Assembly (NCBI GenBank): GCA_964486625.1
Contig: CAZANW010000055.1
Span: 1 to 12,687, forward strand
DNA from: JAWCQZ01 sp964486625
GTDB taxonomy: Archaea > Halobacteriota > Syntropharchaeia > JACQPP01
DNA length: 12,687 nucleotides
Direction: 5' to 3'
Both the position numbers and the translations under genes were made by a program. Within the stretch, counting starts at the first letter, position 1, and each line of letters opens with the position of its first letter. Positions 6,198-12,643 of the stretch are shown piece by piece. The notes under the pieces are model-generated. The model had not been told where the DNA came from, made no database searches, and saw nothing but the letters and a program-made list of their open reading frames with translations.

Positions 6198-6322
6198 AAC
6201 GCCCGCCCCTTCAGGGGCGGGTAGTTTACTCCCGACGCCCGGGGTGTCCCCCATGCTCGGGGTTATTCATTACTTTCACCCTCCTCTCGGCCCGGGGCCT
6301 TGGGCCCCCCCTCCCGGGGTCC
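6198..6322 (-). mobile_element. Second-class IS200/IS605-like right end with tnpB-tail relic D
   Basis: On the minus strand GGTGAAAGTAATGAATAA (6263-6280) is followed by GCGTCGGGAGTAAACTA and a perfect 8-bp hairpin, 6214-6221/6202-6209, loop TGAA. AGTAAACTACCC leading into a G/C hairpin is a form I associate with right ends of IS1341/tnpB-type elements. Two frames end naturally here, one at the TAA of GAATAA and one at the TAA of AGTAAAC, so the original tnpB frame cannot be settled. No transposase body remains; upstream it abuts the MCM leader. Confidence 0.5.
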
Positions 6323-6387
6323 AAAGGAAAGCGACGGGGGATGCGCGGTGCTGAACCGGCCCCGCGCCCCACGCCATCCACACTCCC

Positions 6388-8493
6388 ATGGAGGAACTCG
6401 ACGCGAAATCGGCCCCGGGCCGGAGCGCGGCCTGGCAGGCGTTCCTCGGGCGCTACAAGCGCCGCGAGTTGGACCGCATCGCCAGCCGCTACCCCGAGGA
6501 GCGGAGCCTCGTCCTCTCGATGGAGGAGGTCCTTAAGTTCGACCCAGCCCTCGCCGACGCCCTCTACGAGGAGCCCGAAGCCGCCCTCCGGGAGATTCAG
6601 CAGGCCCTCCGGGCGGTCGAGGTCCCCGGGGGGCTGCCGGGCCGCGTCAACGTCCGGGTCCACAAGCTCTCCCCGGCCAAGGTCATCCCCATCCGCGACC
6701 TCCGGAGCGACCACATCGGGAAGCTCATCGCGGTCGAGGCCCTCGTGCGGCAGGCCCAGGAAATCCGCCCGCGGCTGGTCCGGGCCGCTTTCCAGTGCCC
6801 CTGGTGCGGCGAGGAGCAGGAGGTGGAGCAGCCCGAGAGCGGGCGGTTCGCGGAGCCGGGCCGGTGCGCCAGCGACTCCTGCCGCCGCGGGGGCCGCCCC
6901 TTCCGCCTCCTCGTGAAGCGCTCCACCTTCGTGGACTCCCAGCGCCTCCGCCTGGAGGAGTCCCCGGAGGAGCTCTCCGGCAGCCAGCAGCCCCAGAAGA
7001 TCCCGGCGGTCGTGGAGGACGACTTGGCGGGGGTCGCGGCCCCCGGGGACCGGGTCACCCTCAACGGCATCCTCCGCTCCTTCCAGCGGGTCATCCGGAA
7101 CGAGAAGTCCACCACCTTCGATATCCTCCTCGACGGTCTCTCCATCGAGGTCCGGGCGGAGGCGTTCACCGACGTGGAGCGCTCCATCACCGGCGAGGAC
7201 GCGGAGGCCATCCGCGCCCTCTCCCGGGACCCGGGGGTCTACGACAAGGTCATCGGCTCCATCGCCCCCTCCATCTACGACTACGGGCCCATCCGGGCCA
7301 TCAAGGAGTCCATCGCCCTCCAGCTCTTCGGCGGGGTGCCCAAGGAACTCCCGGACGGCTCCCGCATCCGGGGGGACACCCACATCCTCCTCGTGGGGGA
7401 CCCGGGGACCGCCAAATCGATGCTGTTGCGCTATGTGACGAGGCTCGCCCCCCGTTCGATTTATACTTCGGGGATGGGGAGCACGGCGGCGGGCCTCACG
7501 GCGGCGGCCATCCGGGACGACGAGGGGCGGTGGAGCCTGGAGGCGGGGGCCCTGGTCATCGCCAACGACGGCGTCGCCTGCGTGGACGAGATCGACAAGA
7601 TGCGGGACGAGGACCGCTCGGCGCTCCACGAGGCGCTGGAGCAGCAGACGGTGAGCATCGCGAAGGCGGGCATCACCGCCACCCTCCGCTCCCGGTGCTC
7701 CCTTCTCGGAGCCGCCAACCCCAAGCACGGCCGGTTCGACCGCTACGAGGGCATCGCCGCCCAGGTGGACCTGCCCGCCGGGCTCGTATCGCGGTTCGAC
7801 CTCATTTTCCCCCTCACCGACGAGCCCCGGGAGGAGGAGGACCGGCGCCTCGCCGAGCACGTCCTCCGGAGCCACCACTCGGGGGAGATGGAACGGGCCG
7901 GCCAGGGGGGTGGCGACGACGCTCTCCTCATCCAGCCGGCAATTGAGCCCGAATTTCTCCGGAAATACATCGCCTACGCCCGGACCCGGGTCTTCCCGGT
8001 CATGGGCCCCGAGGCCCTGGAGAAGTTCCGGGAGTTCTACGTGACTCTCCGGAAGAGCGCCGGCGAGGAGGCCCAGAGCACGGTCCCCATCACGGCCCGG
8101 CAACTGGAGGCCCTCGTTCGCCTCGGGGAGGCCTCCGCCCGCCTCCGCCTGTCCGGCGTCGTCGAGGCCGCGGACGCTGAACGGGCCATCCGCCTCGTCC
8201 ACGACTGCCTCAAGAAGGTGGGAATCAACCCTGAGACTCAGACCCTGGACGTGGACTTCGCCTTCACCGGCATCGGCAAGCCCCAGAAGGAGCGGGCCAA
8301 GCGCATCGAGCACATCCTCGAGGAACTCGGCGGGAGGGACCACCCGGTCCCCCAGGAGGACCTCCTCCGGGAGGCGGTGGGCCGGGGCATCGACCGGGAC
8401 AAGGCCGAGAAGACCCTCGAGCAGCTCCTGCAGAAGGGGGAGATCTACGAGCCCAAGCAGGGCTCCCTGATGCTGGCCCGGCGCGGAGGATAG
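6388..8493 (+). CDS. mcm: MCM replicative DNA helicase
   Basis: The ATP-driven hexameric helicase that unwinds DNA at the archaeal replication fork. The 701 residues form a complete protein. The N-terminal domain has a zinc-binding set (Cys137, Cys140, Cys160, Cys165) and an OB fold to about 265. The AAA+ core has Walker A GDPGTAKS (337-344), Walker B VACVDEID (396-403), the sensor-1 Asn444 in GAANPKHGRF and the arginine-finger motif SRFD (468-471). A C-terminal winged helix spans about 630-697. There is no intein and no disruption. The start at 6388 gives the normal N-terminus; no Shine-Dalgarno site precedes it (CCATCCACACTCCC), fitting a leaderless or weakly led transcript. No clear TATA box is seen close by; the A/T-richest upstream stretch, near 6263-6275, belongs to the IS relic. 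Confidence 0.98.
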   Translation: MEELDAKSAPGRSAAWQAFLGRYKRRELDRIASRYPEERSLVLSMEEVLKFDPALADALYEEPEAALREIQQALRAVEVPGGLPGRVNVRVHKLSPAKVIPIRDLRSDHIGKLIAVEALVRQAQEIRPRLVRAAFQCPWCGEEQEVEQPESGRFAEPGRCASDSCRRGGRPFRLLVKRSTFVDSQRLRLEESPEELSGSQQPQKIPAVVEDDLAGVAAPGDRVTLNGILRSFQRVIRNEKSTTFDILLDGLSIEVRAEAFTDVERSITGEDAEAIRALSRDPGVYDKVIGSIAPSIYDYGPIRAIKESIALQLFGGVPKELPDGSRIRGDTHILLVGDPGTAKSMLLRYVTRLAPRSIYTSGMGSTAAGLTAAAIRDDEGRWSLEAGALVIANDGVACVDEIDKMRDEDRSALHEALEQQTVSIAKAGITATLRSRCSLLGAANPKHGRFDRYEGIAAQVDLPAGLVSRFDLIFPLTDEPREEEDRRLAEHVLRSHHSGEMERAGQGGGDDALLIQPAIEPEFLRKYIAYARTRVFPVMGPEALEKFREFYVTLRKSAGEEAQSTVPITARQLEALVRLGEASARLRLSGVVEAADAERAIRLVHDCLKKVGINPETQTLDVDFAFTGIGKPQKERAKRIEHILEELGGRDHPVPQEDLLREAVGRGIDRDKAEKTLEQLLQKGEIYEPKQGSLMLARRGG

Positions 8494-8518
8494 CCCGCGG
8501 CTCGTTCCTCGCCGCGGG
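8494..8518 (+). terminator. Perfect hairpin directly after MCM stop
   Basis: CCCGCGGC (8494-8501) pairs perfectly with GCCGCGGG (8511-8518) around a 9-nt loop, starting one base after the stop codon. There is no T-run after it, so termination is inferred from position; it could also protect the mRNA 3' end. Confidence 0.5.
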
Positions 8519-8695
8519 CGTGGGAGAATCGGGCGCACCTGCAGTGTGTCCGCCTCCTCGCTGCGCGATGAGGTGACAAAGAAGTGATATGACCGCGATG
8601 GCCCCTGTCTACCTCAGGTCGAGATTCCCAAACGTGGGATATGAACGATGCCCTTCGCATTCCGGGGGGCGGGGGAGAGCGGGCCTGTGGACGGT

Positions 8696-8726
8696 GCCCT
8701 GCCGTGAACTTCGTTCACGGGAGGGC
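8696..8726. repeat. Long perfect-but-one palindrome
   Basis: Bases 8696-8709 pair with 8713-8726 (13 of 14 positions, one G-G mismatch) around a TTC loop. The GAACTTCGTTC core gives a tight stem on either strand. Such TTC-loop palindromes (compare 3653-3671) are often REP-like or insertion-element-derived; here no second copy of the same sequence was seen. Confidence 0.6.
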
Positions 8727-8796
8727 ATTTGCGGCGATAGCCACAAGGTGCCCTCGGCCGAAGGGCGGGGGCACGAGCACGGATAGGTGCGAGGAG

Positions 8797-8819
8797 GGGG
8801 AGGGGCTTTGCCCCTCTCC
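8797..8819 (-). terminator. Hairpin downstream of tRNA-Leu
   Basis: A 10-bp stem (8797-8806 with 8810-8819, one G-T pair, TTT/AAA loop) begins 15 nt past the tRNA 3' end in its direction of transcription. It is probably a 3'-end or termination structure; no T-run is present. Confidence 0.4.
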
Positions 8820-8834
8820 ACTCCCGGCGACAGA

Positions 8835-8919
8835 TGCGGGAGGCAGGATTTGAACCTGCGAACCCCTTCGGGACAGGCACCTCAAGCCTGCGCCTTTGAC
8901 CAAGCTTGGCAACTCCCGC
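8835..8919 (-). tRNA. tRNA-Leu (anticodon GAG)
   Basis: An 85-nt class II tRNA. The acceptor stem is GCGGGAG (8913-8919) with CTCCCGC (8836-8842), discriminator A at 8835. The D arm contains the archaeal Leu-type TTGCCAAGCTTGGTCAAAGGC. The anticodon stem is CAGGC/GCCTG with loop TTGAGGT, giving GAG at 8881-8883 for CUC/CUU codons. A long variable arm (TCCCGAAGGGGT) and a T arm GCAGG-TTCAAAT-CCTGC complete it. There is no intron, and no CCA is encoded after the discriminator (TCT follows). A TATA-like element lies 44-50 nt upstream. Confidence 0.96.
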
Positions 8920-8962
8920 GGCAGAAGGGGGCGCCCTTCCCTCCCGCATCCCGCCCTCCCCC

Positions 8963-8969
8963 TTAAAAT
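8963..8969 (+). promoter_or_regulatory. TATA-like box TTAAAAT shared by divergent tyrS and tRNA-Leu
   Basis: TTAAAAT lies in an otherwise G+C-rich 103-bp gap between tRNA-Leu (-) and tyrS (+). For tyrS it predicts a transcript start near 8992 and a leader of about 30 nt. For the tRNA, the reverse reading ATTTTAA lies 44-50 nt before the mature 5' end. The same word occurs in the other divergent gap at 1691-1697. Confidence 0.5.
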
Positions 8970-9022
8970 CTCTCCCGGGCGGCCGCCCAAAACCATAGAA
9001 AGAGGAGCGCCTCCATCCCCTC

Positions 9023-10075
9023 ATGGACGCCCAGGCGAAACTCGACCTCCTCCTGCAGGAGCCGGTGGTTGAAGCGGTCACCCGGGAGGAGTTGAAAGCG
9101 CTCCTGGAAGGGGGCCGGAAGCCGAAGCACTACATCGGGTTCGAGATTTCCGGCATGCTCCACCTCGGCTCGGGGCTCCTGACGAAACTGGTCCTCGACC
9201 GGCTCCGGAGCGCAGGGGTGGAGACGACCATTTTCCTCGCCGACCTCCACTCCTGGATCAACGGGAAGATGGGGGGCGACCTGGAGAGAATCCGGGCCGT
9301 CGCCAAGGACTACTACATCCCCGCGTTCCGCAGCCTGGGGCTGGAGTCCACGAAGTTCGTCCTCGCCTCGGACATCTACGACAAGGACTACTGGGCCCTG
9401 GTCCTGCGGGTCGCCCAGAAGACGACCCTGGCCCGCGGGCTCCGGACCCTGACGGTCCTGGGCCGCCGGGAGAGCGAACTCCAGTCCGTCGCCCAGTTGC
9501 TCTACGCGCCCATGCAGGCGGCCGACATCTTCTGGCTGGGGGCGGACATCGCCCACGCCGGGATGGACCAGCGGAAGGCCCACATGCTCGCCCGGGAGGT
9601 GGCGCCGACGCTCGGCTTCGCGAAGCCGGTCGCCCTCCACCACGGGCTCCTGCCGGGGCTCCTCTCGATGCAGAGGGCCGGGAAATCGGAGGAGGAGATG
9701 GCGGAGGCGAAGATGTCGAAGTCGAAGCCCGAGACCTGCGTCTTCCTCCACGACCCCCCCGCGGTCATCCGCAAGAAGCTCGGGAAGGCCTACTGCCCGG
9801 CCAAGGATGTGGAGAACAACCCGGTCGTCGAACTCGCCCGCCGGGTCGTCCTCCCGGCCGCCGGGGCCCTGGAGGTCCGCCGGGAGTCGAAGCACGGCGG
9901 GGATGTCCGGTTCGGCTCCTATGCCGAACTGCGGGACGCCTTCGCCGCGGGCCAGCTCCATCCCCAGGACCTGAAGACCGCGGTGGCGGAGGCCCTCGCC
10001 GGTCTGCTCGAAAAACCGCGGAAGTTCATCGAGGCCCGTCCCGGACTCCTGGAGCCTTTCCGGGGCGAGCCATGA
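9023..10075 (+). CDS. tyrS: Tyrosyl-tRNA synthetase, archaeal type
   Basis: Charges tRNA-Tyr with tyrosine using ATP, a class I synthetase. The 350 residues contain the HIGH-equivalent HLGS (47-50) and KMSKS (230-234). The tyrosine pocket matches archaeal enzymes: Tyr37 (HYIGFE), Tyr161, Gln165 and Asp168 (YAPMQAAD), and Gln183 in GMDQRKAHMLARE. The C-terminal anticodon-binding part carries CPAKDVENNPVVEL and HGGDVRFGSYAEL. An insert of about 15 residues before KMSKS resembles Thermoplasmata-type enzymes and separates this from TrpRS. GAGGAG (9002-9007) lies 15 nt before the ATG, somewhat far. The stop is 37 nt ahead of the next gene, so tyrS probably leads a three-gene operon. Confidence 0.96.
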   Translation: MDAQAKLDLLLQEPVVEAVTREELKALLEGGRKPKHYIGFEISGMLHLGSGLLTKLVLDRLRSAGVETTIFLADLHSWINGKMGGDLERIRAVAKDYYIPAFRSLGLESTKFVLASDIYDKDYWALVLRVAQKTTLARGLRTLTVLGRRESELQSVAQLLYAPMQAADIFWLGADIAHAGMDQRKAHMLAREVAPTLGFAKPVALHHGLLPGLLSMQRAGKSEEEMAEAKMSKSKPETCVFLHDPPAVIRKKLGKAYCPAKDVENNPVVELARRVVLPAAGALEVRRESKHGGDVRFGSYAELRDAFAAGQLHPQDLKTAVAEALAGLLEKPRKFIEARPGLLEPFRGEP

Positions 10076-10087
10076 GCCAAGGGGGCT

Positions 10088-10102
10088 CCGCCCTGCGGGC
10101 GG
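10088..10102 (+). other. Small hairpin between tyrS and the CoA-transferase gene
   Basis: CCGCCC-TGC-GGGCGG, a perfect 6-bp stem, sits in the 37-nt intercistronic gap just ahead of the AAGGA (10105-10109) of the next gene. It could dampen downstream translation or transcription; that is inference. Confidence 0.4.
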
Positions 10103-10112
10103 TCAAGGAAGA

Positions 10113-11198
10113 ATGAAAAACGCGGGCTTTCTTCAGGGGGTGCGGGTCGTCGAACTCGCCCGCTCCCTCCCCGCCGCCTGGACCGGCGGACTCTTGGCCG
10201 ACCTCGGGGCCGACGTCGTCAAGGTGGAGGACCCGAAGGTCGGAGACCTGTTTCGCCGCGCCCCGCCCATGGTGAACGGCGTCGGGGCGCTCCACTGGAC
10301 GGTGAACCGGAACAAGCGCTCGGTGGTCCTCGACCTCAAACGGCCCGCGGCCCGGGAGGCGCTCCTGCGGCTCCTGGAGCGGAGCGACGTCCTGGTGGAG
10401 GGGTTCTCCCCCGGGACCCTGGAGCGGCTCGGACTCGGGCCCCGCCTCCTCTTGGAGCGGAACCCCCGCCTGGTCGTTTCCTCCACCTCCGGCTACCCCG
10501 AGCCGGTCCCCGGCCACGACCTCGACATCGCCGCCGAGGCGGGGCTCCTCTCCCTGGAGGCGGAGCCCCGGCCGCCCGCCGTCACCTGGGCCCCCGCCCT
10601 CGGCTCGGTTTGGGCGGTCGCCGCGATTCTCGCCGCCCTCCAAGAGCGGGCCCGGACCGGCCGGGGGACCCGCCTGGAACTGAACCTCCTCGACTGCCTC
10701 AAGTGGGCGCTGCTCTTCCCCGCCTCCTTCCACTTCGCCACCGGCCGGAACCCCGCCCCGGGGCAGTCGGGGCCCGCTGCCGGACACCCCGCCTACGGCC
10801 TCTACAGGACAGGGGACGGCCGGGACCTCGCCCTGGCGGCGGTGGAGCCCGACGGCTGGCGCGCCCTCTGCGATGCGATTGGCCGGCCCGACCTCAAGAC
10901 GCGGGCCTTCTCCGCGAAGCCGGAGGAGGTGCGGAAGACCATCGCCGACGGTCTGGGGAAGCGGCCGGGGGAGGAGTGGCTCCGGGAGTTGCGCTCCCGG
11001 GGGATCCCCTGCGGGCTGGTCCGCAGGCTTGACGAGGCGCTCGGATCCATCCCCGCTGTGGGGGGGGTCCGGAGCCTGCCGACCCCCCTGGGGGTGGGCG
11101 CTGGCCGCCGTGCCCCGTCCCACGGGGAGCACACCCGGGAGGTGCTGGCGGAGTTGGGCTACACCGATGCGGAAATCGGGCAAATCCTCGCCCCATGA
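10113..11198 (+). CDS. CaiB/BaiF family III CoA-transferase, racemase-like
   Basis: Family III proteins move CoA between acids or racemise 2-methylacyl-CoA esters. The 361 residues start with the typical LQGVRVVELARSLPA and LLADLGADVVKVEDP (28-41), followed by NRNKRSVVLDLK (65-76) and VLVEGFSPGTLERLGLG (93-109). PGHDLDIAAEAG (133-144) aligns with the GHD-x-N/D racemase motif (His135), and AAVEPDGW (242-249) with the second catalytic region (Glu245). However, where racemases and transferases carry an Asp before the long helix (GDxxGG), this protein reads APALGSVWAV (160-169), apparently with Ala in its place. At 361 residues it is near racemase size. The substrate is unknown. AAGGA (10105-10109) precedes the start, and its stop overlaps the next gene by 4 nt. 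Confidence 0.88.
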   Translation: MKNAGFLQGVRVVELARSLPAAWTGGLLADLGADVVKVEDPKVGDLFRRAPPMVNGVGALHWTVNRNKRSVVLDLKRPAAREALLRLLERSDVLVEGFSPGTLERLGLGPRLLLERNPRLVVSSTSGYPEPVPGHDLDIAAEAGLLSLEAEPRPPAVTWAPALGSVWAVAAILAALQERARTGRGTRLELNLLDCLKWALLFPASFHFATGRNPAPGQSGPAAGHPAYGLYRTGDGRDLALAAVEPDGWRALCDAIGRPDLKTRAFSAKPEEVRKTIADGLGKRPGEEWLRELRSRGIPCGLVRRLDEALGSIPAVGGVRSLPTPLGVGAGRRAPSHGEHTREVLAELGYTDAEIGQILAP

Positions 11199-12133
11199 GC
11201 GCCGAGCCGCGGACCCGCAAATTGACGAAGCGCCTCGCCCTCATCGACTCCGAGCTTCTCGGCAAGCGCGGGACGCTCTCCGCCTACGTGATTTTCGGGC
11301 CCGAGGTGACCCTCGTCGAACCCGGCCCCGCCACCTCCATCGGACCCCTCCTCCAAGGCCTCGACGAACTCGGGGTCTCGCCCCGGGAGGTCTCCCGGGT
11401 CCTGGTGACCCATGTCCATTTGGACCACGCGGGGGGCGCCTGGAGGCTCGCGGAGAGCCTCCCCCGGGCCTCGGTTCTGCTGTCGGAGAGCGGCGCCCCC
11501 CACCTGGCGGAGCCCGCGAAACTGCTCCACTCCGCGCGGCGGGTCTACGGCTCCGCCATGGAGGGGCTCTTCGGCCCCATGAAGCCGCTCGACGCCAACC
11601 GGTTGCGGGTGGTGAAAGAGGGGGATGCCATCGAGACGGGAGCGGGTTCTCTAAAGGTCCTCGAAACGCCGGGGCACACCCGGACCCACCTCTCCTTCCA
11701 CTTGGAGAAGGAGAACGCCCTCTTCACCGGAGACGCCGCCGGGACCTACTGGGCCGAGGAGGACCTCTCCTGGCCCGCGACGCCCCCCGCCGACTTCTCC
11801 GCGGAGAGGTGCATCGCCGATCAGGCCCGCTTCCGTGCCCTGGGCCCGAGGTGGCTCCTGACCGCCCACTTCGGCCCCGTGAGGGACCCGGCGGCCCACT
11901 GCGCGCGCATCGCCGGGGCCCTCCGGGAGTGGGAGCCGGTGGTCGCGGAGGCCCTGGCCGGGGGGGAGGACTGGCCCGCGGCGGCCCGGGCCCTGAAGCG
12001 CTTCTGCAGCCTCCAGGGGAGGGGGGCGGCGTGGGTCGAGACGGTTTCCGGCTTTTTGATGAACGCCACCGGGCTGGGGCTCGACCTGAAGCGGAGGGGG
12101 AGAATCGCGCAGCACGAGCCGGGTGGGATTTGA
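11195..12133 (+). CDS. Metallo-beta-lactamase-fold hydrolase
   Basis: A dinuclear-metal hydrolase of about 312 residues. All metal ligands are present: THVHLDH (72-78: His73, His75, Asp77, His78), His161 in TPGHT, Asp180 in FTGDAAG and His225 in TAHFGP. The N-terminal GTLSAYVIFGPEVTLVEPG (26-44) and the C-terminal helices after 230 resemble the broad glyoxalase II-like group of archaea, which acts on thioesters, esters or phosphodiesters. The start codon lies within ATGA overlapping the stop of the CoA-transferase gene, so the two are translationally coupled. A thioester or acyl-CoA-linked substrate is therefore a reasonable guess, not a demonstrated one. Nothing suggests an RNase J/CPSF type, as the beta-CASP domain is absent. 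Confidence 0.9.
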   Translation: MSAEPRTRKLTKRLALIDSELLGKRGTLSAYVIFGPEVTLVEPGPATSIGPLLQGLDELGVSPREVSRVLVTHVHLDHAGGAWRLAESLPRASVLLSESGAPHLAEPAKLLHSARRVYGSAMEGLFGPMKPLDANRLRVVKEGDAIETGAGSLKVLETPGHTRTHLSFHLEKENALFTGDAAGTYWAEEDLSWPATPPADFSAERCIADQARFRALGPRWLLTAHFGPVRDPAAHCARIAGALREWEPVVAEALAGGEDWPAAARALKRFCSLQGRGAAWVETVSGFLMNATGLGLDLKRRGRIAQHEPGGI

Positions 12134-12214
12134 TTGCCCGTAAGAGGTCAGGGTAGTCCAACCGTGATAGAAAAAGGCAGGGCTGACGCGACCCGCTCCC
12201 GGCGGCGCGTCCCG

Positions 12215-12228
12215 AAAAAAGCATATCC
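12215..12228 (+). promoter_or_regulatory. TATA-like AAAAAAGCATATCC before the transposase remnant
   Basis: The A/T-richest stretch of the gap at 12134-12251. It lies about 24-37 nt before the ATG at 12252, the spacing expected for a leaderless archaeal transcript. Its association with a decayed gene makes its activity uncertain. Confidence 0.35.
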
Positions 12229-12251
12229 GGCACTACATACGTCTAGGATAG

Positions 12252-12629
12252 ATGTGCGAGGGGATGGACGAACTGCGGAAAGAAAACGAACGACTCCGGC
12301 GGGAACTCGCCGAACAAAGCCAAGGAGCAACTGGCGCGGGCCCTGCGAAGAATCGAGGAGCTGGGCGCCTCCGCCCCGCCGAGGACGCCGAGGCCCGCGA
12401 AAAGGCCCGCATGTTCAAGGTCGAGAACCGCCGCAAGCGCCGCCCCCCGGGCCCGCCCGAGGGGCACGCGGGCGTGACCCGGCCGCCCCCGGACCGCGTG
12501 GACGAGGGGGTCTCCCACGCCCTCGACGCCTGCCCGGAGTGCAACGGGCCGGTGAAGAAGGTGGGGGAGAGGGAGCGCTACGAGGAGGAGCTCGTCCCGG
12601 CCCGGGTCACGGTGACTCTCCACGGTTGA
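12252..12629 (+). pseudogene. Broken IS66-type transposase, N-terminal part only
   Basis: The readable product has an N-terminal coiled coil (MDELRKENERLRRELAE), a basic stretch ending RRKRRPPGPPEGHAG and a zinc-finger-like CPECNGPVKKVGE followed by YEEELVPARVTVT. This is the order of the helix-turn/zinc-binding head of IS66-family transposases, which continues for several hundred residues into a DDE domain. Here a stop falls just after VTVTLHG. The coiled coil also breaks: between about 12319 and 12365 the +1 frame reads AKEQLARALRRIEELGAS, clearly helical, while the main frame reads low-complexity residues. A pair of compensating indels is likely. The translation start could be 12252 or 12264. 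Confidence 0.7.
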
Positions 12630-12643
12630 TTGTTAGTGGCCAG

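Larger units (their letters stand above)
5314..6387. other. Gene-free 1.07-kb repeat mosaic between protease and MCM genes
   Basis: Long open frames cross this region on both strands, but they are composition-driven (Arg/Pro/Gly-rich, few A/T-containing codons) and none resembles a protein family. What can be resolved is a repeat copy at 5367-5392, tnpB-tail-like words at 5391-5409 (-), 5855-5916 (-) and 5951-5998 (+), a 72-bp-period direct repeat at 5550-5664, and two opposed IS-end-like hairpins at 6041-6091 (+) and 6202-6221 (-). It is probably a nest of decayed IS200/IS605-type elements. Confidence 0.6.
8519..8834. other. Gene-free 316-bp hairpin-rich interval
   Basis: No credible protein-coding frame or known RNA class was recognised; I looked for C/D-box, SRP and RNase P signatures without success. 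The interval is full of secondary structure: a CCTG/CAGG pair near 8606-8620, a long palindrome at 8696-8726, GTGCCC (8748-8753) with GGGCAC (8769-8774), and a 10-bp hairpin at 8797-8819. It lies between the convergent MCM and tRNA-Leu genes, so terminators are expected, but there is more structure than that needs. Confidence 0.5.

Noticed and set aside
5420..6916. Long plus-strand frame running from the repeat mosaic into MCM
   Set aside because: It continues into the wrong frame of MCM and consists of Arg/Ser/Gly/Pro runs; open by composition.
6226..8538. 770-residue minus-strand frame opposite MCM
   Set aside because: Antisense shadow of a fully conserved MCM gene; no family features.
8560..8660. 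Possible C/D-box guide RNA near GTGATATGA and GGATATGA
   Set aside because: No convincing C, D, C' and D' box set with correct spacing on either strand.
12134..12251. Possible small gene or RNA between MBL hydrolase and the transposase remnant
   Set aside because: Only a TATA-like stretch is visible; no convincing ORF or conserved RNA fold.
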